DNA of 64,000 nt from Diospyros lotus (lineage: Eukaryota > Streptophyta > Magnoliopsida > Ericales > Ebenaceae), in NCBI RefSeq assembly GCF_014633365.1, contig NC_068349.1, forward strand, positions 28,968,753-29,032,752, written 5' to 3'. Of this stretch, positions 1 to 9,983 are shown piece by piece; the first letter of the stretch is position 1; every line of letters begins with the position of its first letter. The notes under the pieces are model-generated. The model did no database searches and had not been told where the DNA came from. It saw only the letters and a program-made list of their open reading frames with translations. The position numbers and the translations under genes are program-made.

Positions 1-1080
1 AGCCACACTTGCATGAATTTGGCATCATATAACCTTGTTATGTTCATATTTATTTTGCATTGCACCCTTATTGAGCTTAATAGCTCATGAGGTTTTTACC
101 CTCACATGTAGGTTGTGAAAGCCTGGTAAAGTAAAGGCAATGGTGGAATGGCATGTGGAAGCATGGAAAGAAGATCCAAGAATAGTGTGTGGCATATGAA
201 AGGCCTATGTTGTTGTGATTAGTTCATGTCTTGTAAATTATTTGGTTGTTAATGGCTTCTTAAAGCCTAAGATCATGTGTGTATTTCATATCTTGGGAGT
301 ATTTGATTTTATTTTAAAATGAGATGTTAGCTTATGGCATGTTGAAGCCTAAGTTGTGGTGTAAGTCTCATTGTTGGGTGTGTTGTGGGAAGCAACCAAG
401 ATGTAAAATAAAATGATTTTTTTGGAAAAATAGAGACAAAATTGGATGAAAGTGAGGTCTTTTTATTTGATTAAATTTCTGGAAAATTTGGGATTAGGAA
501 GCCCAAATAAAAAAAAAACGGGGGGGGGGGGGGGAAGAAGTGAAAGTGGCAGTAGGGCCCAGGCAGCAGCCGCGTGGGGGCGCGCGGCCAGCGCCCAACG
601 GGGCCTCGCCGGCCAATTTTTTTAAAAAATTGGAATTTTTGGGGCATTTCTTAATTGATTTTGGGCCTCAGAGGAATTTTCAAAATAAAGGGATTTTTCG
701 GGCATTTTGGAGAATAATGCCGAAATTTTGAAAAATTGAAAATTTGAGTTTTTCCTCCAAAATTGGTAATCAATCAATGGATTGATTTTAATGGTGATTT
801 ATGGAGCCCGAGAAAATTCTTGGATGGAAAAGAATTAAATGTAAATAAGAAAGTGGTGGTTGGGCATCTTCATGAGTTTTCTTTTTAACTGAATGCAGTG
901 TGGTTGAAGCCCAATTCTGCTAAGTGAATCCTGGGGTTGAGGGAAGGGAAGGACGAGCCTAGTTCCCACCTAGGGTGTTTCGTCTTGAAACATGGTCCAC
1001 CATTCACCAAAGGCCGGGCAAGTAGACAATTCGGGTAATTGTTCACGAGTAACACCCGTAAGTGGGAGCGAGGCGTTACA
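1..1080 (+). mobile_element. Chromovirus-type LTR, 3' portion, cut by left window edge
   Basis: The right end reads GAGGCGTTACA, the inverted form of the TGTAACG ends of the LTRs at 1955 and 46834. The last 150 bases are the reverse complement of the start of those LTRs, including the 18-base core at 957-974. A GC-rich block (540-620) and a stretch around 40-75 also resemble the 1955-4315 LTR. The LTR is therefore on the plus strand with U5 at the right. No primer site follows 1080, so it is a 3' LTR or a solo LTR. The left end is outside the window, so no TSD can be tested. There is no coding content. Confidence 0.8.
509..534. repeat. Poly-A / poly-G run
   Basis: Ten A, one C and fifteen G in a row, just upstream of the GC-rich block of the LTR. 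Homopolymers of this kind are common assembly or slippage trouble spots. Confidence 0.9.
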
Positions 1081-1949
1081 CTGTGTTTAGGACCACATGG
1101 TCCCACTGCCTCTTACCCTTTCCGATCCTCCTTTGGAAGGGCAATGACTCATGAGAAATTATTTTGTGTTTATTACATATTGTATTAGCATACATTTATT
1201 GTGTTTTCAATTTTCAATCAATTAATTTAGGGAATTTAGAGTTTCAGATTTAAGGTTTTAAATTAATTAAATGTAAGCTATAACTGCTTTGATCTTGGTC
1301 TTTTTTCTCAACAACTTGGTTGAATTTATTGAAATCAACCTATGAATATAGAAGAAGGTAAGCTGTCCAAAATGTATTCGAAACCATATGCTCAAAGAAT
1401 GATAAGAATTCCCCAAAATGTAGGCCATGAAAATTCTAAGTTGGAGCAACTATATGTATGTTTGGTGCAAGACCTATAAATATGCTTACCTGCTCAAAAC
1501 TTGATAACAGAAGTCCTCGCGGCTAACTTGATATGATTCTAATAATACATCCATCAAATATTTATTATAGATTAAATGAATACAAGAGTCTGTTTTTCTA
1601 ATTTGTTTTGTGCTATTTACCTTTTAAATCTTCTTTTCTATGAGTTTCATGTATTTGAGATGGCATTGGTTATTGGCATCTTTTGTTTTTTTTGAACTAA
1701 TCGAAAGGTCCATCTAGTGAGAAAATAATGACAATTCGGGTTGTGTTGGAAATGGAATAGTATTTTGATTTATAGCTAGTCATGTGAATAAGTAAAAGAT
1801 GCCAATGTATCCAAGATAGAATGTAATAAATAATAGTAGTCATCTTTCATCGTTGTGATTCAGTACATGTGTTAAATTTTAATTAATTTATTAAATAAAT
1901 TTTTTAATTAGCTAGAAAAAATGAACTAAAGAAATATGTTCTTGTGAAG
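1081..1949. other. AT-rich sequence, nothing recognised
   Basis: No convincing coding frame, repeat or RNA gene is seen. Short open frames here have no recognisable domain. It is the left flank into which the 1955-12655 element inserted; the same host sequence resumes at 12661. Confidence 0.6.
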
Positions 1950-1954
1950 TTGGT

Positions 1955-4315
1955 TGTAACGCCCCGCTCCCACATACGTGTGTTATTCACGAATAATCAG
2001 CTTATTATTCACACGCTAGGGCAAAGATGAAGAGATGGCTACGTTTCAACGGGAAACGACCTAGGTGGGAACTAGGCTTTGCCCTCTCTTTGCTCCACTC
2101 GAGGGTCCGGGAATTATCAAAACGACCCATTAAAACCCAAAACCTCACAATCGTCACCCCTTCTCAAGGTCTTTAATGAAGAGCTAAGGGCGACCTCCCA
2201 GGATCGAAAGAAATAAACTAACTCCCATGCTTCATATAAATTACGGCATAACGCCTTAATTATAGGAAAATAAATTTTCTTTTCTTTGCCCCAACCATTA
2301 ACCCATTTATCTCACTTCCAATTCTTTTGAAAAATATTTGGATTAATATTTCTTTGAAAAAATTAAATAAATTTTCCTCATTAAATCTCCCTTAATTTTT
2401 CTCCTTTAATTATTTCAAAATACCATAATTTTCCAACCATTAGGAAATTAATTTTTGAAATACAAACCTCAAGGCATCCTTATCCAATTTCAAAATTTAA
2501 GGAAAATACTCCATTATTTCATTTCCCAAAATATAGAAATTTTTCCCACAATTGCCTCAATTTTATATTAATTTAAAAATTAATTTGGAGGCTAAAATAC
2601 TCCTTTATTTATTTATTTAAACATAAATTATTTCAAAATAACATATTATATCTAAATAAACAGAAAATGAAAATAAAATAAAATAATAAAAAAAAACCAA
2701 ATAGCAGGAGGGGGGCGTGCAGCAGCCAGTTGCGCCCCCCAGCATGCGGCCGCGGGCGCGAATGGGCCGCGAGCGCGTGGGCTGGCTGCACGGGCCACAC
2801 GTGCACTTGTTGCGCGCAGCCGCGCCAGTAGCCAATGCTCAGTAAGGGTGCTATGCAAATGTATATGAAACATGAGAATATGAACATGTAATGCAAATGC
2901 AATGCATATAATGGGTAGTCCTTCATGCCCTCATAACCACTTAGATTAAGGCACCAACCAACCCCTCTCTCATCACTAATCCTCCTTATGGCCATAGGTC
3001 CACTAGAACACAAAACATGCAATAAGACCATTACATGCAAACTCATTAAAACATGTACATATGCAAGCAAAACCCCTACCACTTGGGGTTATCCCTTACC
3101 TCTTTACTTCTTGAAGCTTCAATACTTCACTTGCCAAGACTCTCTCTTTGGTTCAAGCCACCTTAGAAGAAATAACACAACGTTAGCTCTTATACACAAA
3201 ATTTAAAGGCTACCTCATGAGAGGGAAAGAAGGCTTACCTCTCTTGCCTTTCTTCTTCCTTCTTCCAACCTTAGCTCTCTTGCTTTCTTTCTCTTCACAA
3301 GTGGGGAAAACCTTGAACTAAATTCTCAATTCCCTATTTATGGAGCTTTTCTACTCAATCCATGCCAAATTTCAAGATTACATCTTAGTCATTGATTTTT
3401 CTTTAATTCAAGAGACTCAATCTCAACTCTCCAACACAAGCACAATCCTTGTGCTTCTCCTAATCTTCAATCTTAGCCATTGATTTTAAGAGAACTCATC
3501 TCTAGTCTCTAAAGAAACACAATCCAAGAGACTTAGTCTCTTTAAATCTCAACCTTTGATTTTCTTTGGAGATTAAATCCTCAACCATTGGATCAATCTC
3601 TAATTCCCATAATTCTCCCATTTTCACAATTAATAAATAATGACTAATTTCAAGATTGACTAATTTCTCCATTTTCCATTTAATTTAAATCCATAACTTT
3701 TCAAGCAATTAATGGAGACTATTATCTTTTCTTTTTTATTTAATTTAAATGGCTCTTGAAAGAAATAATTCAATTTATTTTGGCATTTAATTAAATCCAC
3801 CATTTTCCCACATAAATGCATGACCATTTTCCATTTAATATGGAATTTCTTTTAATTCTCTCCATAATGGCTCTCATTAATGCTTGAGAGACTAATTTCT
3901 TTTCTTTTTGCATTTCTTTAAATCTCACTCTTGCTTCACAAGATCATGCCAAGTGTCACCAATTACACTTAATAAAATTATTTCTTATTCCCAAATTTAA
4001 ATTAAATCTCATTCCATGAGATCTTGCCAAGTGTCACAAATCTAACCATACTTGGCTCCCATTTTAATTTCCTAATTATCCATACACTTAAAACAAGAAT
4101 TAAATTCTCCAAAAATCAATTCTCCAATATAAATAATTTCTTCAAAAATAATTTACTCTTTTATGAGATGAAACTCCAAATTACCATTTTGCCCCTCCTA
4201 AGGCATCCTATCTATTATGTGCCTTCTCATTATTTCAAGGGCAATTATGGAATTTTCCATATACCAATATTCCCTTAATTGATAAAATTTATCATAACTT
4301 ATCAAGGGTATTACA
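1955..4315 (-). repeat. 3' LTR of chromovirus 1 (left LTR, 2361 bp)
   Basis: Starts TGTAACG and ends GTATTACA. Against the right LTR it matches almost throughout, but lacks about 320 bp (the equivalent of roughly 10857-11176), the junction being at 2827-2830 beside the GC-rich block (2705-2830). A minus-strand TATA-like site lies at 3331-3343. The part downstream of it in transcribed order, down to 1955, would be R-U5 and contains the GC-rich block. Confidence 0.93.
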
Positions 4316-4334
4316 TTTCACCCCTCTTAAAAGA
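4316..4334 (-). promoter_or_regulatory. Polypurine tract of chromovirus 1
   Basis: Read on the minus strand, a purine-rich run (AAGAGGGGTGAAA) abuts the TGTAA start of the 3' LTR, the expected place and composition for the plus-strand primer of reverse transcription. Similar tracts occur at 35446 and 49564. Confidence 0.8.
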
Positions 4335-4388
4335 ATTTCGTCCTTGAAATTTCATTTTTCATTAATGAGATTGATCAATACATCAAAG

Positions 4389-5762
4389 CTACTCTTCCAT
4401 TACATCAACAAATAATTCGGGAAATTGGCGCTTTAAATCTTCTTCTAGCTCCCATGTTGCTTCCCGATCTGAGTGATGGTTCCACTGAACTTTAACTAAT
4501 GGAATTGATTTGTTTCTCAACCTCTTTTCCTTGCAATCCAAGATTTTCACTGGCCTCTCAATATAGGTTAGGTTCTGACGAACCTCAACTTCTTCCTCTG
4601 GAACTTCCATTCTTGGATCCGGTATGAACTTCTGCAATTGAGACACATGGAACACGTCATGAAATCTAACTAATTCGTTGGACAAGGCCAACCGATAGGC
4701 CAAAGGACCTACTCGCTCAATGATCCTATACGGTCCCATAAACCTCAAACTAAGCTTCCCTTGCTTTCGATTTCTCATTGATGGTCTTTGTGGTGAGATC
4801 CGAAGAAATACTCTATCCCCTTCTTGAAACTCCAAATCTCGCGTACGGTGATCCGCATAATACTTTTGGCGATCTTGAGCAATCTTCATACACTTTCTCG
4901 CCACATAAATCTTCTCAGAGGCTTGCTGCACTAATTCAGTCTTGGCTAACTGCCTTTCGCCCACCTCAAGCCAACACGAAGGCGATCTGCATCGCCTACC
5001 ATACAATGCTTCATACGATGCCATGCCAATGCTACTCTGATAGCTATTATTATATGAGAACTCCACCAACGGCAAGTACTCATCCCAACTTCCTCCAAAT
5101 TCTAGGACACATGCCCACAACATGTCTTCCAAAACTTGGTTCACCCTTTCTTTCTGGGGGTGATATGCAGTACTGAAATTCAATCTTCTTTCCAATTCTT
5201 CTTGCGAACACGTCCAAAATCTCGACAAAAAATTTGAATCTCTATCAAACACAATGCTGACTGGGGTCCCGTGCAGCCGTATAATTTCCTGGACGTAAAT
5301 CCATGACAACTCTTCTTCACCTTGACCGGTTAGAACATGTATAAAATGAGCCGACTTTGTTAGCCTGTCGACCATAACCCATATCGAGTCTTTCTTCCTC
5401 GCTGTCCTAGGAAACCCCATGATGAAATCCATAGAAATGTGCTCCCACTTCCATTCTGGTATCTCTAACGGTCGCAACAATCCCGCTGGCCGCTGATGCT
5501 CGATCTTAATACGCTGGCATGCGTCACACTTGGCTACATACTGAGCCACACTCCGCTTCATTCCAGGCCACCAATAAACTTCTCTCAAGTCTTTATACAT
5601 CTTGGTTGCCCCTGGATGAACAGTGTACTTTGATCGATGAGCTTCATCTAGAATCCTTTGCCTTAATTCTTCATTATTAGGAATATAAATTCGCCCGTTC
5701 ATCCTCAAGATTCCATCTCTGAACTCAAAACCTATCTTCATTGGCTGACCCTTCTCATCCAC
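4389..5762 (-). CDS. Integrase with C-terminal chromodomain (pol part, 457 codons)
   Basis: This is the C-terminal part of pol, which joins retrotransposon DNA to the host chromosome. The zinc-binding HHCC domain has H42, H49, C79 and C82. The catalytic core has Asp112 (SMDFI), Asp173 (FDRD) and Glu205 (KERVNQ). The Asp-Glu gap is 31 residues rather than the usual 35, so four residues next to the glutamate appear lost, which probably disables it. A GPY motif sits at 343-345 and a chromodomain at about 400-450 (EATWELEEDLKRQFPELF). The frame is open from an internal Met to the stop. The same frame continues upstream past a stop at 5829 into RNase H, so this is a piece of a polyprotein and not a separate gene. 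The chromodomain is expected to guide insertion to particular chromatin. Confidence 0.93.
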   Translation of the reverse strand: MDEKGQPMKIGFEFRDGILRMNGRIYIPNNEELRQRILDEAHRSKYTVHPGATKMYKDLREVYWWPGMKRSVAQYVAKCDACQRIKIEHQRPAGLLRPLEIPEWKWEHISMDFIMGFPRTARKKDSIWVMVDRLTKSAHFIHVLTGQGEEELSWIYVQEIIRLHGTPVSIVFDRDSNFLSRFWTCSQEELERRLNFSTAYHPQKERVNQVLEDMLWACVLEFGGSWDEYLPLVEFSYNNSYQSSIGMASYEALYGRRCRSPSCWLEVGERQLAKTELVQQASEKIYVARKCMKIAQDRQKYYADHRTRDLEFQEGDRVFLRISPQRPSMRNRKQGKLSLRFMGPYRIIERVGPLAYRLALSNELVRFHDVFHVSQLQKFIPDPRMEVPEEEVEVRQNLTYIERPVKILDCKEKRLRNKSIPLVKVQWNHHSDREATWELEEDLKRQFPELFVDVMEE

Positions 5763-5828
5763 CCATTGGAGAAGCCTCCGATCCTCCCCGGTAGCCTGCA
5801 GTATCTCCTCCCACCAACCCGGCTGAAT

Positions 5829-6500
5829 TTACATACTAGCCACCATGGATATACTGTTCCCAGGCGCTACACCCACCGTTAGGCTACTGAACACCTCTAT
5901 CAGCTGCCATTCCCGCATCATCATCCCGGCCGCGACTGCAAGATCCCTACGACTAAGGGCATCCGCCACAACATTCGCCCGCCCCGGTTGATAATGGATG
6001 GTGTAATCGTAGTCCTTTAAGAACTCCATCCATCGACGTTGTCTCATGTTCAGCTCTTTTGGGGAGAAGATATACTTTAGGCTGTTATGATCGATGTAAA
6101 TCTCAAATTTCTCACCGTATAGATAATGTCTCCAAATCTTAAGGGCGTGGATAACCGCAGCCAATTCCAAATCATGGACAGGGTAGTTCTTCTCATGAGG
6201 TCGTAATTGACGCGACCCATAAGCAATCACTTTACCATGCTGCATCAACACGCAGCCTAATCCTGATCCCGAAGCATAATTGTAGACCACGAATCCTCTA
6301 GAACCTTCAGGTAGGGTCAAAATCAACGCTGTGGTCAACCGCTTCTTAAGTTCCTCAAAACTTTGTTCACACTTGTCATTCCATATGAACCTCACATTCT
6401 CCTGAGTCAAACGTGTCAGAGGCAAAGCAATTTTTGAAAATCCTTCAATGAATTGTCGATAGTATCCAGCTAACCCCAGAAAACTTCTCACCTCGAACAC
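5829..6500 (-). pseudogene. RT C-terminus (connection) and RNase H, pol fragment
   Basis: In the same frame as the integrase, separated by the stop at 5829-5831. Residues 5-60 are the RT tail ([18 protein letters not shown]). From about residue 68 comes RNase H, which removes the RNA strand during reverse transcription: [31 protein letters not shown] and [11 protein letters not shown]. The first catalytic aspartate, which normally precedes the A-S pair, is a tyrosine here (Tyr75). The other acidic residues (Glu112, Asp137, Asp180) are in place. Loss of that metal ligand, together with the stops on both sides, marks this as a dead copy. Confidence 0.9.
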
Positions 6501-6515
6501 TAACCTCGGTCGGTG

Positions 6516-7025
6516 CTAGTTCTTAACGACCTCTATCTTGGATGGATCCACTGATACACCGTCACTCAAAATTACATGGCCAAGAAACGCCACTTCCCTT
6601 AGCCAGAAGCTACATTTCAAAAATTTGGCATATAGCCTTTCGTTACGCAACTTTTCTATCACCAACCTCAAATGCTCACAGTGCTCCGCCTCACTAGCTG
6701 AGTACACCAAGATATCATTAATAAAGACGATCACAAACTGGTCTAGAAATGGTTTAAACACTCTATTCATGAGATCCATAAAAGTTGCAGGGGCATTGGT
6801 TAACCCGAATAGCATCACCAAAAATTCGAAGTGTCCATATCGACACCGAAATATCGTCTTGTGTATATCCTCACTTCTAACTTTCAGTTGATAGTACCCC
6901 GAGTGCAGATCAATTTTTAAAAATATTCTAGCGCCTTTCAATTGATCAAATAACTCTCTAATTCTGGGCAATGGGTACTTATTTTTCACTATCACTTTAT
7001 TGAGTGCTCGAAAATCAATACACAA
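6516..7025 (-). pseudogene. Reverse transcriptase core, pol fragment
   Basis: Fingers and palm of a Ty3/gypsy [23 protein letters not shown] at the start, KIDL with the first catalytic Asp39, a GYYQLKVR loop, GLTNAPATF and the active-site box. That box reads FIND (101-104), so the first of the paired aspartates is asparagine, a substitution expected to abolish polymerase activity. An upstream stop (7026-7028) cuts it from the RT N-terminus, whose residues [18 protein letters not shown] can be read in the same frame between 7029 and 7100. A stop at 6516-6518 cuts it from RNase H; a single base change from tryptophan would explain it (inference). Confidence 0.92.
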
Positions 7026-7121
7026 TCACAAACTGCCATCTTTCTTCTTTACAAACAAAACTGGAGCTCCCCATGGGGAAATACTTGGTCGAATAAATCC
7101 TTTATCCACCAAATCTTGAAG

Positions 7122-7729
7122 TTATATTTTAAGCTCCCTCAACTCAGCCGGGGCCATGCGATAAGTGGGGATAGAAATTGGTGTTGTTCCTGGCAATAGT
7201 TCAATAGCAAACTCCACTTCTCGATCTGGAGGTAACTCTGTTAAGTCCTTTGGAAAAACATCCAAGAATTCCCTCACTACTTCTACCTCTTCCGGCTTCA
7301 TTTCTGACTTATTGTCCACTACCATAACATGAGCTATAAATCCATATGCTCCATTTTCCAACCATCTGCATGCCTTCAAGGCTGATACAAATTTTAATTG
7401 CCTACCAAATCGTGGTCCCTTAAACTTCACCACTTTTTCCCCTAAACATCCCAATTCCACTGTCTTTTCCAAACAGTCCATATTAGCACAATACCGAGAA
7501 AGAAAATCCATACCTAGGATGACATCGAAATCATGCATCTCCATAAGTATAAGATCTATCTTAAATTTCTCGTCCTCAATATCCACATCACAATCTCGGA
7601 CTATTAAATTAGTCTCTATAGTCTCCCCAATTGGAGATTGAATTCTAACTCCATGCCCCATTATTGAGGGTTCAAGACCTATCTCCTAGCAGACTCATTT
7701 GCTATGAATGAATGAGTGGCACCAGGGTC
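7122..7729 (-). pseudogene. Aspartic protease and linker to RT, pol fragment
   Basis: The retropepsin active site DPGATHSF is encoded at 7706-7729, one frame off from the rest, which is open from 7661 to 7122. The open part contains the flap and the second conserved region (DFDVILGMDFLSRY), then the linker with LPPDREVEFAIELLPGTTP and YRMAPAELRELK that leads to RT. The protease would cut the gag-pol polyprotein. The active-site triplet itself looks intact. The damage is a frameshift near 7665 and a stop at 7122-7124. Confidence 0.88.
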
Positions 7730-7864
7730 CACCAATGCATGCACATGAGTAGTGTGGATGAAGAGCGTACCTTCCACCACGCTCGGGTCAGCATTCGCCT
7801 CTGCTTTTGTCAAGTGAAACACTCGAGCTGGTTGTGGGCCTAATTTTCCTTCTGGCTTCTATCC

Positions 7865-8182
7865 TTAGTCAGACTTGCCTCGCTGGGGGCAGTTCCATGC
7901 ATAATGTCTCCATTGTTTGCAAGCATAGCATGTCACCTCCTTTTTGGCCGCTTCCTCAATCTTCAATGTTTTCCTCGAAGGGCAGTCTCTTGCAAAATGT
8001 CCAGTTTCTCCACAAACAAAGCAACCTGCTCCCTTGCTTTTGGTCCCACACTTATTGCCAGCATGCTTCTTCTGGAACTTCTTGCAATACCTTTCCTTTT
8101 TAAATTTGGCTCCTTCCGGCTTCTTGAATTGAGCTACTGGAGGGTTTGTTGATTTGTCTTTACTCTCCACCTCCTTTTTCAA
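7865..8182 (-). pseudogene. Gag nucleocapsid part with two zinc knuckles
   Basis: Two CCHC knuckles are visible: CFVCGETGHFARDC and CYACKQWRHYAWNC, spaced by about 20 residues, after a lysine-rich stretch. They bind the genomic RNA during packaging. The second knuckle keeps the C-x2-C-x4-H-x4-C spacing. The frame differs from gag proper (8500-9000) and from pol, so frameshifts separate the three. Confidence 0.88.
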
Positions 8183-9000
8183 ATCACTGCGGAGCTTCAG
8201 TTCTCCCTAAGCCATCATGTTTCACTCAACGGTAATGGCCTTCTCAACTGCATCATCAAAAGGGCAAATGTTCCACGCGTACAATTCTTGCTTGACTTCC
8301 TTTCTGAGTCCTTGGAAAAACTTCTGGCCTTCTCAAATTAATCAGTGGTGTACATGGGTACATACTTTATCAGCTCGGAAAACTTGGCCTCGTACTGCAC
8401 CATGGGCATATCATCCGACTGGGTCAGCTTCAAGAACTCTTGCTTCTTCACCTCTCTCCAGTACTCAGGAAAGTACTTATCATTAAATGCAGTCTTAAAC
8501 TACTCCCAAGTAATAGGTGTCACCCGCACCTCCCCATTTTCTTGGATGGTATTTCGAGTCCTTAAGACTCCTGAAATAGACTTCCACCATATAGTTGCTT
8601 CTTCTTCTAACATAAATGTGGCACATCTTACCCAATGCTCTTCAGGGCACTCCAAGTGTTCCAGCAGCTTTTCAGTTTGCTCCATCCAATATTCTCCTAC
8701 ACTTCGGTCCACTTTCGGGTCTCCTTTAAAACTTGGCGGATGCAAATCCCGAAACATCTTCAGCCAATTAACGGTCAAGGTTTCTGATCTGTTCATTGAA
8801 CTCATCATCATTTCAACAAATCTTTCAAACGACCTGTCACCACTCGGCACCCCTGAGCCGCTTCCTTCCGGGATATCTTGAGATGACGACTGGGCCTGGC
8901 CCTTTCTTCTGTGAAGTCGCTCTTCACGGCTCATCTGCACAATGGCACAAGCAACATTCATTTTTCTACTACACCATAACCACACATACATACATAACAC
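8183..9000 (-). pseudogene. Gag (capsid region) of chromovirus 1
   Basis: A retrotrans_gag-type domain: FRDLHPPSFKGDPKVD, then WMEQTEKLLEHLECPEEH, then CATFMLEEEATIWW, the usual order in plant gypsy gag. A start at 8934 (MSREERLHRR) or 9000 would fit; the serine-rich stretch that follows resembles the usual variable N-terminus. A stop at 8500-8502 interrupts the domain; the same frame continues with FNDKYFPEYWREVKKQEF and further to about 8340. A frameshift then precedes the zinc knuckles. Gag forms the particle that packages the element's RNA. Confidence 0.88.
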
Positions 9001-9340
9001 AAGTTTCGAGTAATGCCATATAAGATGAAGTTTCCAACATAACTTATTTATTTATACAAACAAGATCCAGGCTTATAAAAGAGAGCTTTCCCCTTTTACA
9101 AAATGATTTCAAAGAGAGGAAAAGCCTATAATCACCCTAAGCCAAAACCACACGAAGATAAAATACATCTTGTTCCCCCCACTAGCCCCACAAAATCCAA
9201 CCCTCAGAGCTCACCAGTCAACTAGCATGACTTAGGCCTACCCATGGCCTCCATATCACAACCCTCGCCATTAGGCCCACATGGCCCATCAATCACATAA
9301 CTACTCTGAGGCCTACCCAGGATCACCCCACCTTGAAGCT

Positions 9341-9859
9341 TCAGACTGATCGGGTCGCTGTAGTAGATTCCATCTGGATCTCGGACTCCTCCGAGGGGTC
9401 CTCATAAGGGGTGTCGGGAGAATCTACCTCCCTATCAAGGTCTTCCTCTGAATCATCTATGGTCTCATTGCTTCCCACGCTCTCTTCATCTGGTCCCGCA
9501 TGCCCACGGGTGACTTCTCTAGACTGCCACACGTCCGTCTCCCGAATCATCTCAATGAATAAGGCAAAGTTTTGGGACACTCTTGGACGCCTAGCAATCC
9601 TCCTCGCGTACCGCCTCCACTTGCCATAGAGTAACACATTCACATAGTGCACCGTCACTTCACCCAACAATCCAGGAGGTAAGGCCGTGCCCGGGGTCTC
9701 CGCGACGACGTCCTCCACTCTGCTAAGGTAGGGCTGGATGGACTCACCAGGTCTCATCACCGATAGGGCTAAAGTCCACTGGGCCTTCAGCCTCCAGATG
9801 TAGTCTCGCACTAGCCACACTGAACGAAATGGGGTTCGCCTCTCCATACCTACGCACAA
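9341..9859 (-). CDS. Unrecognised 172-codon ORF between primer site and gag
   Basis: An uninterrupted frame that starts 110 bases downstream of the primer site, where gag would be expected, while true gag begins nearly 1 kb further on. I do not recognise the protein. It has a tryptophan- and arginine-rich N-terminal half, a basic stretch at residues 80-93 (KWRRYARRIARRPRV) and a strongly acidic tail at about 124-160. There are no transmembrane segments, zinc knuckles or catalytic motifs. The layout (basic patch plus acidic tail) could suit a nucleic-acid or chromatin-binding accessory protein, but that is a guess. It could also be a captured host fragment or a chance open frame in a GC-richer segment. 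The rest of the element is riddled with stops, which makes the intact frame notable. Confidence 0.45.
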   Translation of the reverse strand: MCVGMERRTPFRSVWLVRDYIWRLKAQWTLALSVMRPGESIQPYLSRVEDVVAETPGTALPPGLLGEVTVHYVNVLLYGKWRRYARRIARRPRVSQNFALFIEMIRETDVWQSREVTRGHAGPDEESVGSNETIDDSEEDLDREVDSPDTPYEDPSEESEIQMESTTATRSV

Positions 9860-9968
9860 AACACCACACCACAGGTATCAACCTAAAGACATCACCACCA
9901 CAACAATCATATCAACATAACTATAATGCCCAACAATCATGAAAATCCCATCTCAAACTAGAACCACC

Positions 9969-9980
9969 GCTCTGATACCA
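9969..9980 (-). promoter_or_regulatory. Primer binding site, initiator tRNA-Met
   Basis: On the minus strand this reads TGGTATCAGAGC, the complement of the 3' end of plant initiator tRNA-Met, three bases from the LTR edge. It fixes the right LTR as the 5' LTR. Confidence 0.93.
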
Positions 9981-9983
9981 AAC

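Noticed and set aside
4778..5176. Plus-strand open frame of 132 codons
   Set aside because: It is the antisense shadow of the integrase coding region on the minus strand.
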